A DNA stretch of 64,000 nt from Pachyseris speciosa (Eukaryota; Cnidaria; Anthozoa; Scleractinia; Pachyseridae). The stretch lies in assembly GCA_016490735.1 (NCBI GenBank), contig JAEMWC010000136.1, positions 776,001-840,000 on the forward strand, in the 5' to 3' direction. The position numbers and the translations under genes were made by a program. Position 1 is the stretch's first letter, and every line of letters starts with the position of its first letter. The notes under the pieces are model-generated. The model was given only the letters and a program-made list of their open reading frames with translations, did no database searches and was not told the DNA's origin. Shown piece after piece: positions 44,670 through 57,500 of this stretch.

Positions 44670-47600
44670 ACATACAACCTAAAGAGGTCTACTGCACTGT
44701 GATTAAAATCTCGACTGAGCTTCTTGCATAGTTTTGGATACCTTAGCGGACTCGTTCGATCTTCGGAGACGGAAAATACAGCAATTTTGTGTCTGAGTTT
44801 TCATCAAGGATATAGAACCTCAGTAACTGCTTCACCGCGAATATAAACTTAGTATGCTGTACTGTGATGTGACAAAAGGGGCGGGAGAGCGGAATCAAAC
44901 GGGCGCGATGCATGAGGGGAAAGTGGCTAGCCCGATTCCCATTTCTCGCCGGCGTCTGCGCGCAAGGTAAAAGGTTGGTGTGGCAGTCATAAAACAGAGC
45001 ACAGGAACAGCCTCTTTTCTTTCACTTTTGTTCAAAAATACTACGGTGGATTTGAAAGTAACCACAATTGCAACTGTATACGACTCAAAAAATATAGTTT
45101 ATTTTATCATTATTGCTGTGCTGTGACATTTAAACATTTCTCTTGAATAAATCAAATTTAATAAATCACATAACTTTTTTTTTCTCGTTTAATTTAATAT
45201 AAAGCAAGAGGTTATATATGCACTTTTTAAGATATTTGTGAATGCAAATTATATCCCCAACGTAACCTTGGTGTATCCGTCTCCAACTGGAAAACTGAAA
45301 ACTCCCAAAGTGAACGAAGGGGGAAACAGTAAGTATAATGCACATGTCAACGGCTTCCCCGTGGGGTCGACCCCCGGGCCAACCAGGGGGATTGTGAAAT
45401 CAGTAAAACAAACTTGAGAAATTTCCCCAAGTGGGAGAAAGTCCCCTGGGTGAGGTATCTCTCAGCATAAAATCCCCCGAACATCCCTTACAAACTTGTG
45501 AATTGCCCCACCCACTAATCTGTGATCGTAGAAAAATGTCGAGATTTTCCCCTTCCATCTCGGGCAAAGAATCCCATCCATCTTCTTGTATTCCAAATGA
45601 CATGTGCATAACTCTTACCTATAAACTACAACTTTTTTCTTACGTATATATTTCGTTTATTTGAAAAGTGGCTACAAATATTAAATAATGTAGAATAATA
45701 CGTTTTTTTTTTCTTCTGAACTTTGTTTACTTCAACGATATATATCGTAACACCTGACGTATTTATTTACTTTTCATCAATTTATCAAAATAGCAAGCAA
45801 AGATTTTCACTAAATATTGTCATAAGAAACGTCCGCTGTTCATTCTTAGAAATGCCGATTTCTACGAGTCTTAAATATTCTAAAGAGCTATTCCATAGCT
45901 TCTAAATAAATGTATCTACAGTAAAAACTTTCCTCCTTATTGCAAAATTAGCAAATGCTGGTTATATACACAACTACACTTGAATTCGTCTTCATGCAAT
46001 TTTCTCATTGGAAGGACACATGTTGTTGATGATTCAAAATTTCAACAAGTTAAATACTAAATATACGAATACTAAATATCATTTGATGATCTCGTCACAC
46101 CGTGAAAACAACAACCAAGATTTAATTAACAGCTACTGTTTTATAATATACTCAACCACAGAATAAACGCAAAATTTCCCTAAAGAAAGTAAGAGCTGCT
46201 AGAGACAAGAAAGACCGCCATGTAAAGGTTGGTAGTTTCATATGTAACGGTACATTGACCTCACAAACCAATCAGAACTCTGAAATATTAATCTGCATTT
46301 ATCTATGGTGAGTAAATTATAACTTCTACTTTATAGTTCATTGGGGAAAGGTAACACTGCAAGTGTACTCGATGAAAACCCAACTTGATTGGAGTCGGAG
46401 GATTACACAGGGGACGATGTGGCGGGGGGGGGGGGGGGGGGGGGGGTGCAGAGGTGCACCCCCTTCTAATACAACTAATAACCTGCAAAAAGAAAAAATA
46501 ACTATGTAGTTTATCAGTTACATCACTCCTTAGTGGTGCACCCCCTGCTAAGAAAAATTCTGGATCCGCCCCTGTTGCATACACTGATAAAATCCCCAAT
46601 CTTAGAGACGACAAATATTCTGTTCGCGAGAATCCTCCATCGCGGTAGTTGCACAAGAGCGGAGAGAAATCAGTGAATCTTCTTCCGTTTATTGTCCCTT
46701 CAAAGTGCTTGACGAAGACAACCACTTTTGTGTTTCGGTAGGTTCTCCCAGAGTAACTAAAATAGTGTCACCCATTTCCCTAATCAGTCAAACCAATGCT
46801 ATTTGTCTCTTTTCATTATTCTAACGAATTATTGTCTTATGACTGAGTACATGATAAAAAACACATATCCTACAGTCGATGGACAACTCTCTCCATGTCT
46901 AATGTCTCGTCGAGTCCACAAAACTACAATAAAATGTGCCTATTCGCTAGCAACAGATATCGTGGAAAATGGGGAGTGTTACTTGCTGAAACCGAACAGA
47001 CAAACAAGACAAAAACAGCAACCGCCGACTTAGCTTTTCTTTTCGCTCTTTCGAACATTTCCAAGCTAGTCCGGCAACTGAGTTGGTCAAACTTGTGATG
47101 CTTTCCAACCTGTAAAGTTCTAAACTTTGCTACTGAATTGCATAGCACTTTCTCTTTATCTGATCAGGTTTCCCTTCGCTGATTCCTTAATCTTTTAATT
47201 TGTTTTACTTTTTTCTGGCGGAGCGAGACACCATTGGGCTAGCTCTGAGAACTACAACCTTAAATGAGACCAAGATATGCTTCTCGTTGATAGCAGTAAA
47301 TATAGCGTCAATATTTTTTGAGCCCAGACCCCATGTGGTTTTCAAAACTAAATTAATTCCTAAGGTTTTCCTTTTCCTATCCCAGTCTATCATTATGTGA
47401 TACCCCGTCAACTGCACTTAGTTTCAGGTTGATAGTCTACCATTGCTATAACGCAATGAACGCAGCACATCAAGCTAAGAGCCTAACCTATCAGATTTCC
47501 TCCAGCTATTTGATCCCTGAGACCTGGTAATTGAGTCTTAAAAGCCTAAATATAGTGATAACAAAAACGTAACAATTGAACAATATTCAAATGCTCCCTA

Positions 47601-48550
47601 CATAGCTTTAAAAAGACCCAAGAACTTGCGAAAATACCTATTGACAATCGTCAATTAAAATAGTACAAAACTGTTTAAAAACTCATTTTCAATTATAATT
47701 CCATGTTCTTTTATCTATCTACATAATTGTTAATTTTACTCTGGATTCATCTTGTTAAATACATGTAATAAATTTAACTTTTATACTTTCAAAGATAACT
47801 CAACAAATAGGAAGTTTTTGATCCACATGATAAATAGGAATAACTATGTTTTAACGAAAAATAAATCTCTCCTTGCAATTGCAATGACAACATATGTATG
47901 TGAAAATGACCTTTTCACCACACATTGTCCGTAAATATTATCATTGTTATTATTTCAATTATAAGGAATTACAAATTCAGTTCGAGGCACCTAAATATAA
48001 TATTATAACAGCATATATACAAAAGCAGCACACTGTAACTACAGAATTGTGGAACTATCAAACATTCTCATTTTCGAATTCCAGTCCTTATTGCCAAAAG
48101 TAAAACTGCAAATAGTCAAATACTTGGTTTGTGAGCATTAGTTAGCTAACAAAACTAGGTTATATTTTCGCAAATGAGTGCGTGGACAAATTAAATAAAA
48201 TATTTTTGCAAGCTATAAGAAAAGAATAAAAAAAGTTGAAGTGAGCAACTGAATAATACTTTCTGCTTCATTCAAATACCCATACCTTTGAGTTTTGAAG
48301 ATTTTTTGGGCAGTATCAGTTTAATTAATTAAAAACGTCTATTTGTCTGGATATGCTATGTTTTTAGATAAAAGAGTGTGCAGGTTACACCATGCTTCTG
48401 CAAACTGTTTTTTATAACAAATATGAACCACTGTAATTACTAGCCGTTACGACTAAACTTTGAAGCAAAACACCAAAACGTGTCGTCTAACAGACTATGT
48501 GTACCTTCACTACTTCAATTCGACTGGTCTGTTACCATGGTAACACATAC
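44670..48550. other. Intergenic, repeats only
   Basis: No supported gene between the rRNA pseudogene and the TNIP-like gene. At about 46396-46573 a segment holds a long poly-G run (46424-46446), two GGTGCACCCCC motifs in opposite orientation, and ends in GGATCCGCCCCTG, which resembles the end of a hAT-type MITE. The remainder is AT-rich; the open frames there (for example 46303-46725) are dominated by the poly-G tract or are short. Confidence 0.4.
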
Positions 48551-48558
48551 TCGCCACC

Positions 48559-51500
48559 TTAACGCATGCCGCCAATACCGCCAGACATGAACGTCATCGT
48601 ATCTCCCTGGCCACTCGTGGCCAATGTCGACTGTGCGTTGCTGCTGCTTGGTACAGACGTAACCGCTGGAGGCCAAGGATCTGCCGTGGGCCTCAGTCCA
48701 GATGACATAGAGACCTGGGGAGAGTCCGAGTATTGTGCCTGCTCTGCCGAGGATTGCCACGATCGCTGGAAGCCTCCCATTGGTTGCTGAGATGACCAGA
48801 AGTCAGTGGTTGGGGAGCGGACTCCGCTGCCAGTGGGAGATGAGTAGCGCCGCTGACCTCTCATGGCGAAACCTTGATGCTTAGGTGACCAGGCTTCAAA
48901 GGGCGAAGATGGAGGTCTGGTGAAAAATGGACTCTTTTTTTTTATTTTCTGATATAAATGTGGCTACAACTACATGAGTTTTTCTTAATTAATTATCTGT
49001 GCTATTCTCTGTTCTACAAAGTCCTTTTCCCAAAACAAATTTTGTCAAAAGAACAAAAATCAAAGTGTAATATTTCATTGATGTATTTTTCGTGAGGAGA
49101 AAGTAAGATTGTCAAACATGCGGAGTAAAGTAAGACATAAACATGTAAATTACAAGGAGCCGCCCCTGACTCCAGTCAAACTTGTACTGATTAATAAAAC
49201 GGTCGCCCTTCATTAAGCAGTCAGTTCTAAAAGTACCGAAAATTCCTCCCCTCGTTTACAGCGAATGTGACCTCTGTTTAAGTGCCTATATCGTCTTGTT
49301 TTTTTTTGTTTGTTTGTTGTTTTTTTATTGTGGTTCTGGTATGTACATAAAGAGTAGATAGCTCTTCAAAAAGGTTTTTCGAATTCCGTCGTGTTTTTGC
49401 CCTGAAATAATCGTTCAAAATTCCCGCTTGAGCCACGCCCATCGAACTTGACCGAGGTAGTAAGGGGTATGGGTCTATTCCTGATTTGACGTCACAAACT
49501 GATTTGCATCGCATTAAGTCGTTGTAAACATGTATGCAAAGCAGTTTTTGGCAATGGGGAATAAGGTTTTACTTACCCGTAGCCCTGCTGAAACCCGCGG
49601 GACTCATCTACGGGTTTGTCTGGTAATCCAGTTGGCCGAGGTCCTTGCCGCCGACTTCCCAAGCCACTCATCCCAAATGCCGCTCGACTGTCCATTTGAC
49701 TTTCCACAGGAACCTCCTCAGAGGAACTGGATCCAGAACGCACGGAAGAGAGGCTACTGGCCGAGGAGAGCCTGCCAGGGGAACCATAAAAGTTGTCCCA
49801 AGGTTGAGCCTGACTTTGGCCTCGCTTCCAGTCATCAGCAGACATTTGGCGACCGTATCGACCATAATTACCCTGAAAAAAAATAACAAAGAATTGTTAA
49901 GAATAACGAGGGTGCAGGGTGTGGAGCTAAAGATGCCAACTTTGACCGGCACGTGTGTTTCTAAAGTGTCATCACAACATTACAGCATTTCAAAATAACA
50001 TTAACATTTAAGGTACTCGGGATCAAGTAATTATTTCGTCCGATGCTAATTACCAGTTGCCAATTAGTGGGGCTTCGGTTGATTTTTACATTTACCAGTG
50101 ATGAAAAGCTAGCGTTTTCGGAAAGCTAGAGGCAGATCGAAAATTTAGGAAGTCTGAATTTGCTACTCGCTACTGACCTGTTGATATTGCCACTGTTTTC
50201 CAGTTCCGTCTCCATGCTTTCCCGGACCAGGTTTTTTCCCGTCGGGAAGTGGTCCCCCAGGGAATTTCGGGTGAGCGTTCCCCTGCAATAACATCTCATT
50301 AATGTACTGGGGGGCGGTATTGCCGTAAAGCCTGCTGAGATTGTTCCCATGGGGAGGTCCCTGGATATCGAACATTGGGGCGCTCTGGCTGCCTCCATCT
50401 TGCTTGAACCTTTGTTGCAGGAAGTAGATATGCTCCCGGTACTTGTACACCTAACAAAAATAAATCCGTAGGACGCGTTACTAAACAGGAAGGTTCGCAG
50501 AAAATATCCTTAGGCGTTGAAGACAGTCATCAACTACCGTAAAATTCCCAAAATAAACCACTTCGGAGTAAAAGAAATCTACCCATCAGTCCACCACCAC
50601 AAACTTCAGAGGATGAAATGAAATCCTGCTGATAGAAGGTCATTTTGCCCCAGGTTAGGTCGATAGCCTATGAACGCAAAGGGCTGTTATCTCAGGTGAC
50701 TGCAATCTGTCAGCTCAGTGTTAACGTTGGCGTTTTATGATGAAGTCCAACCAAGATTGCTCTCAACAAAAAAAGCTTCCCCTAAAATAGGGCACTGATA
50801 AAAAAAAAGTCCCTTCAACGAACTCAGCGTACCTCGAGATTTCAATTATTTTTACCCCTTGATATTTCCAGCCAGGTTCTCTGCTGCACAAAAGGGCATG
50901 AAAAACCTTTCCATGGACATCTTGCTTAATTTCTCTCTCTCGCCTGCCCCCATTCCATCTAACTAGTCGCAGATTCTTACAAGTCACAAATCCAAATTTA
51001 AATCAACAATTCCGAGGGTATCACAATCTAACGCCACGAATCTTAGACATTTCAGCCAGTCACGAGAAAAAATTTACACAATTCACCGTATAGCCACCAA
51101 ATAGAACGGCCCACGGTCATCAAATCTGATAAATACCTGTTCCTGCAGAGAGGAAATCCTTGACTGAGCATTCTCCAGATCTCGCTTCAGTTTATCCTTT
51201 AACGAGAGCACACGCTCCTTCTCTTTTCTTTCGTTCAGAAACTCTTCACGGTATGTTTCATTCTGGAAGTGAAGAAAAATAACAACACAGTAAATAACTT
51301 GAAAGCAAAAGTCATGTCATGGATTTGTAATTAAGGTATGATTGACCGGGTTACTATAGTCCCGAGTAGGTCGAGTTGTCGGAGCTAAACTAACTAACGT
51401 TTCGACACACTAAAGCAAGACACATCATCGAAATCAGGTACTTGCAAATTGGAGCAGTAAAAACGCTTTCCACCGATTCATACTGATAAAATCACCATTA

Positions 51501-54500
51501 GAGCAAATTATGCGTTCATAACTGCGATGATCACTCACGTCTTCATTCTGTAATCCCCAGTTCAGATGTATGAATTGTATAAAGTCACACTCAATACAAA
51601 AATTGTTTAATTCATTTTTATTCTACTTGGTCTCAAGGCGCAGTGGACTCTTTAACTTGCCGTGTTTTTTAATTCATTCAAATAAAATAAAAGGAATGCG
51701 AACACTTTTAACCAAGATGTGCAGTGCTTAGAGGGTAGAATTGTGGCAGGTATAAAAATAGGCAATCGATGCAAGAGTCACTAACATTCATATGATACAA
51801 TGGCGACATGAACAATATTTGAATAATGGGTTTGTGGCCTGTTTTAACTCAAACTTAACTAAAAGCACAAATCTTGTACCTGTCTCTGTAGTGCAATGAG
51901 CTGTTCAATGCTCGGCAAGCCGTTGTCGTGAATCATTTTCTTCAGTCTTTTGAAGTCGTCAATTTGATCTTCTTGATCACAATGAAAACGAACAAATTCT
52001 TCACTTTTCACCTGTCAAACCAACAGAAGCAGTCTTGTCAGTAATGATAACCTTGGAAAGATGTACTGTATTTTTAGACACACAGAAAGTTCACTGTTCG
52101 CTGGGCATTTTTTTTTTATTTTTTATTTGCCACACTAATTACAAAAATATAGGAAAAGAAGAGAAAAAAAAAAAGGAAGTGGCGAGGAGACCTAACAGAA
52201 ACTATAGGAGCTTATGAGAGGTTAGGCCTCCTCGAACTATGAGCTAGAGCTGTTTCACATCAGTTGAAGAAAAGAAGGCGAAAAGTCGAAGATGGAAAGA
52301 TTTATAAACTGTTTTCATACTTACTCAATAATTTAATCTTCAGTTTTTTCTTAAAAGAGGAGAGGGATTGAGAGTTGATGATCTTGTTGTCAAGTGAATT
52401 AAAAAACTTAGGCCCTTGAAAAAAGGGCGAGAACTTTTTCGTGTTTGTACGACAATACGGTAGACGGTAGGCCTGGGAATTTCTTGTATTGTAAGAGTGG
52501 AATTGATTGCTTTGAGAGAAATTGTTATTAAACTTTGGAGGTAAGAATGAATTTTTGCAAGAATACATAAATTGGCCCAGTTGAAGCAAATGGATATCAT
52601 TAAATTTTAGTATACCGAGGTCCTTAAAGATGGGGTCAGTATGAGCATTATAATGTGATTTATTAATAATTCTAATAATGCGCTTTTGCAGGATAACAAG
52701 GCGGCGGAGATTAGTTTTATAGGTCGAAGCCCAAACGATATTGCAGTAGTAAAAATAAGGATAAATTAAGGAATAGTAGAGCATACGTAAAGACGATTTA
52801 GGAAGAAAGAAGCTGCATCTAGATATTATACCGACTGACTTCGCAACTTTACTTGCAACGTGAGATATTTCCGACTTCCAATTTAGGTTTTCATCCAAAA
52901 TTACGCCTAGAAAATTTGTCTCCTTTACTTTAACAATATTTTGATTATCTATACTTATTTGAATATTACAAATTGAACGCTTTTGTCTTGGTTTAAAGAC
53001 CATAAATTTAGTCTTTTTAAGATTTAGAGAAAGCTTGTTTGCTTTAAACCAGATTGACAGTTTGTCCATCTCCAAGTTTAACATATCTGAGAGATAGTTC
53101 AGATCTTTATGTGACATGAATACATTGGTATCGTCAGCGAACAATATCAGATTTAATAGATTAGAAGCATTGTTGATGTCGTTAATGTACAGTAAGAAAA
53201 ATAGTGGTCCGAGGATGGAACCCTGAGGGACCCCACAAGAGATTTCATTTCTTAACGAACGGTGGCCATTATATTCAACATATTGCTTTCTGTTTGAAAA
53301 GTAACTTCTTATCCAGTCCAGCGCTAAGCCACGAATACCGTAGTGTTCGAGTTTATCAAAAAGGATGATATGATTTACAGTGTCAAAGGCTTTTGAGAGG
53401 TCAAGAAAAATACCTACGGAAAATTCACCTCGGTCAAAGGCAGTGGAGATCTTATCATGCAAGTCGATTAGCGCGAGTGCAGTGGAATGATTTTTCCTAC
53501 AGAGGATGTTGAAGTTCATCAGATATTGCATTAAACGATTGTAGATAACTCTTGCAAAGAATTTTGAAAAGCTGGGAAGCACCGAGATAGGTCGGTAGTT
53601 GGTGAAAAGCGACTGATCATCAGATTTAAAAATAGGTATCACGCGAGCGATTTTCATTTCATCGGGAACAATACCATGCTGGATTGACAAGTTTATGATA
53701 TGGGTGAGTGGTTCAGAAACAAGTAGAATTCACCAACTTGTGAAAAAAAAATAATTACAGGTCTGGCCCAGCTGTTCAAAGAGCGGATAGCTTTCTCCAG
53801 CATTTAAAGTGTACTGCAACTATACTACAGTTGTACATGTTTATCTGTTGGGCAAGGAGTTACCCGCTGTATGAAGTTATCCGCACATTGAACAGGCCTG
53901 TGCTATTGCTCACTCAACCTGAACAGCGCGCCTATGATTGGTCAACGAACATGAGCTTGCGAAGCCTTCTGATGTTATATTGACGTAAGTTGAGTTAAGC
54001 CCATTTCCGATACCTGCGAAATGTCTTAGATATCGCCGTATTCGCTGCGACAAAAGAGACAAAATCGGCTCAGTGCACATCTAAAGGTTATAAAAAATAA
54101 TTGATACGATAAACTATGAGCTGTATCGCGTTACTTTTTTTTAACTTTCGATCGTTCCTTATCAAGCAAAAGTACTTTTATTGCTGGCCTTCAGATCATC
54201 GATTTTACATCCGTACGCCACCCCTCTAAAACTACAATTGATCTAGTCTCGTATTTTTCATCTCCCGTTGTCCGCCGCTTTGACGAAGTTTACATCATTT
54301 TATTGTACTGTGTGTCCAATTCATTCTTTGCCCTTCAGGACTGAAACTTTGATCGAAAACACACTGAGCATCTCAGAACGCACCTGTAAAGATTTCATAT
54401 TCTTGGACAGGTTTTCCACCTGTTGCCTGAGTGATTTTTGCTCAGCAATGGAGGCGAGCTTTTCCTGCGTCTCCCGTTCAAGCATTTCCTGTGCACGGTA

Positions 54501-57500
54501 CAGTACTTGGTCAAACTCTTGTTTTTGTGTCTGTTCATTCGCGTGGTACTGGCCTATGGCGTCCTGTAACTGTCTTTTTTCTTGTTGCAGCTTGTTGATT
54601 TGAGCGCGTAGCGCATTTTCTTCCTTGTTATGGTTATCTTGTAATTCTCTGAAGCTCTTTTCCAGCTACAAAAAGAAACCATAAAGATGAAAACAAAGCC
54701 TCACACCACCAACCATTACATGTACCGTCGAATCTGTCCGGCGGTGGACCGCCGCGGTGTAAAGTGGGCAGCCTGTGCCATGAAAATTCCCTACACCATA
54801 AAACGTCAGGAACGTGACGAGGACTCATTGAAATTAAAGAAAGCGGATATTTGTATGAGTCGACTTAAAGGCAATAAATATTGCCGTGCTCATTTTTTTT
54901 TAATTCTACAGTTTTAATAGTTGTCATGTCAAGTTTCCATTATGCAAAATTGGCGGCCACGATTTCTTTCGCACTACAGTGGCGAAAAGATACATGATTT
55001 GATACGTTGTTACATAGATCAAGAGTCAGGAGCTCAGTTCGCCAGCTTAACCATTTTTAAGGTGCAACTGAGACACACAACATAGTTTCTCTGTCCTTTT
55101 TATTTCAATCTATTCAGTTCCTAGCTAGCCCGACATCAATAGTGGTCAATAGTAATGGTTTTCAGTTTCATCTTGTAACGAAAATATGTGCCAAGTTTGC
55201 AAGACATAACTTATTAAAATCCATAGTAAGTCCGTGCTGGCTTGTGTGTATAAAACAGATAAGGAGTATTCAAGGAGTACACAAGCGCCAAAACCTGGAA
55301 GGAATGCTTGTAGCAAGTTTACTTCGTCCTGTACTACGTTTTGAAATGTTTTCATTGGTCGATAGCAACTTTACAAAAGCTCCCCCAGATATAAAATGCA
55401 TTTTAAAAGACATAACCACAAATGGAAAATAAATGTATTGACTACTGATATAATACCATTGTACTGTAGTTCCCATCCGAAAAACATTCAAGGAGTTTTT
55501 ATTATTTTCAAGCACCCTTAAAATCTAAAATTGAATTCCAAGGCTTTTCAATGACTTCAAAGAGTAGCACGAACCCTGAAAATCGCAAAGTTATAGCTTC
55601 GCTAAGTCGGGAAAATTTGCAGACGTTTGAATGCTGGGGGGAACAAACTTGCCCCTCAGCATACAGACATCTGTAAATTTCCCAACGTCTTTGTAGAACC
55701 ATATTTTCGCTATTTTGCAAGAAGTGACTCTCGATCACTCTCAAACGTAGCCGGTTTACAAATTTTGTGGTGCTCTTTCTAACAGAGCTGAAAGAATTAC
55801 GCTACCTGGTCAAAATTAAAAAGAGATAAAAAAAAAAGTGGAATTGTCTATTCCTGTCCAAAAATAATCATCGCGCCAATATATTTACCCAAATCAAGCG
55901 AATGATAAAGCTTTAGGATTAAGCTACATTTTTCAGCACTTACAACAAGTCTTACCTGAGATTTTTCAGAAAAAACGTTACTGAGTTCCTCCTTAGTCTG
56001 ACACAATTCTTTCTCCACGCTCTCGTACTTCACTCTGGGGACTTTCTCTTCGCTGGAGCAAATCACGCTTCCATTCAGAACCGTTTTGTCGCTGCCCCCA
56101 TCATTTTGCAAGTTCTTCACTTGTTCTCGCGTACAAGATGGTTCGTTCGCTCCATTGAAACCATTATACTCTTCGGTTCCAGCTTTGCACTCATTCACTC
56201 TGCTGTTACTCATATCAGTTGCACTGTCCCTCAAAATCTTTTCTTCTCTCATAACATCTAGTTTACAAGCCAGAGAGGAGCATAAAGTCTCTTGTGCCCT
56301 TTCTAGTTTCTTTGTCTTGCAAATGTAACGCACTAGCTGCCGGAGCTCAGATAACGCGAACACTCTGAAAAATTACATTAAAAAAAATGACGTTAAGATT
56401 GAGCTTAACCAGGTTTGTTTTAAGTAAAATAATCCATGAAAGCGTTGATAATAATTAAGTATATCATGATCAGAATACCCTTGCCTTCAGCTAACTGTAC
56501 ATACATTTGTAGCATTCATTCTCTTGTCTCATTCACATACTTCTTACATTGAGATTACAAGGTAGCATTCAAAAGTTTAAGGCTCGCTATCTTTTCATGA
56601 ATGACAGCTAGCTTGCTATGTATCATATGTTTCAATATTCTTCCATTGGGATGGATCTCTTAAAATATGTAATGAAGGCAATCATTTAGAAAAGTTCTCC
56701 CACCTCAGGAGCAAGTCCGTGGGCGGCGGGGGGTATATTCCCTGGACAGATATCCTTTGAATTAGGTAGGTAGGTAGGTAGGTAGGTAGGTAAGTAACAC
56801 TTTATTTAAAATGTTCAAATCAAAAGAGAGACATGCTAACTCCAACGTCGGCTGGTTTCCATGGAGGGCGTGTTGACATACAAAAAACCTTATATTAATA
56901 TGGCAAAATTGCCTTTATCCTGGCATGGTATGTGCTTTAATTGTCATAACAAAACCTAAAAACTAAAAAAAGTTAGTAAACATTTATTCCAGTTAAAGAG
57001 GTAATCCAATGGCAGGAAGCACTGAAAAGCTAGAAAAAATGAGACAATAAAGGAAAGTTAAGATCATCAACCGTCCTTACAAAGCCCTACTGAGACTGCA
57101 GCCGCTGTCATCGTCATCATCATCATCACCATCATGTCATCATCATAATCATAAAACTGCATGTACAGATTGTCAAAGAGGGCAAACAAATGATCTCATT
57201 TATGGCCATTCATCTTTGGCAAGAAATCTCATACAAGTTTAAAGATCTAAATCAATTTGCTTTCTCCAAAGCTGTTAAAAACTACCTTCTATCTCAGCAA
57301 TATCAAATGCAAGTTTCCGCAATTCTTCCAGCTCTTTCCTTTAGTAATCTGTCCCTCTACTCCCATGTTTTTTTTTTCACTCAAACGAGATGGAGGCTAA
57401 CTCAATAACCTCGCGGTTCTATTAGTCTCCATGCACAAACTATACACCACTGTCACCTTTAATTGTTACAGTATAGATGTATTTCTTTTTTTCTTTTATG

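Noticed and set aside
46303..46725. A 140-codon - strand frame with a Pro run
   Set aside because: It depends on the poly-G tract and crosses a MITE-like segment; no domain or splice support.
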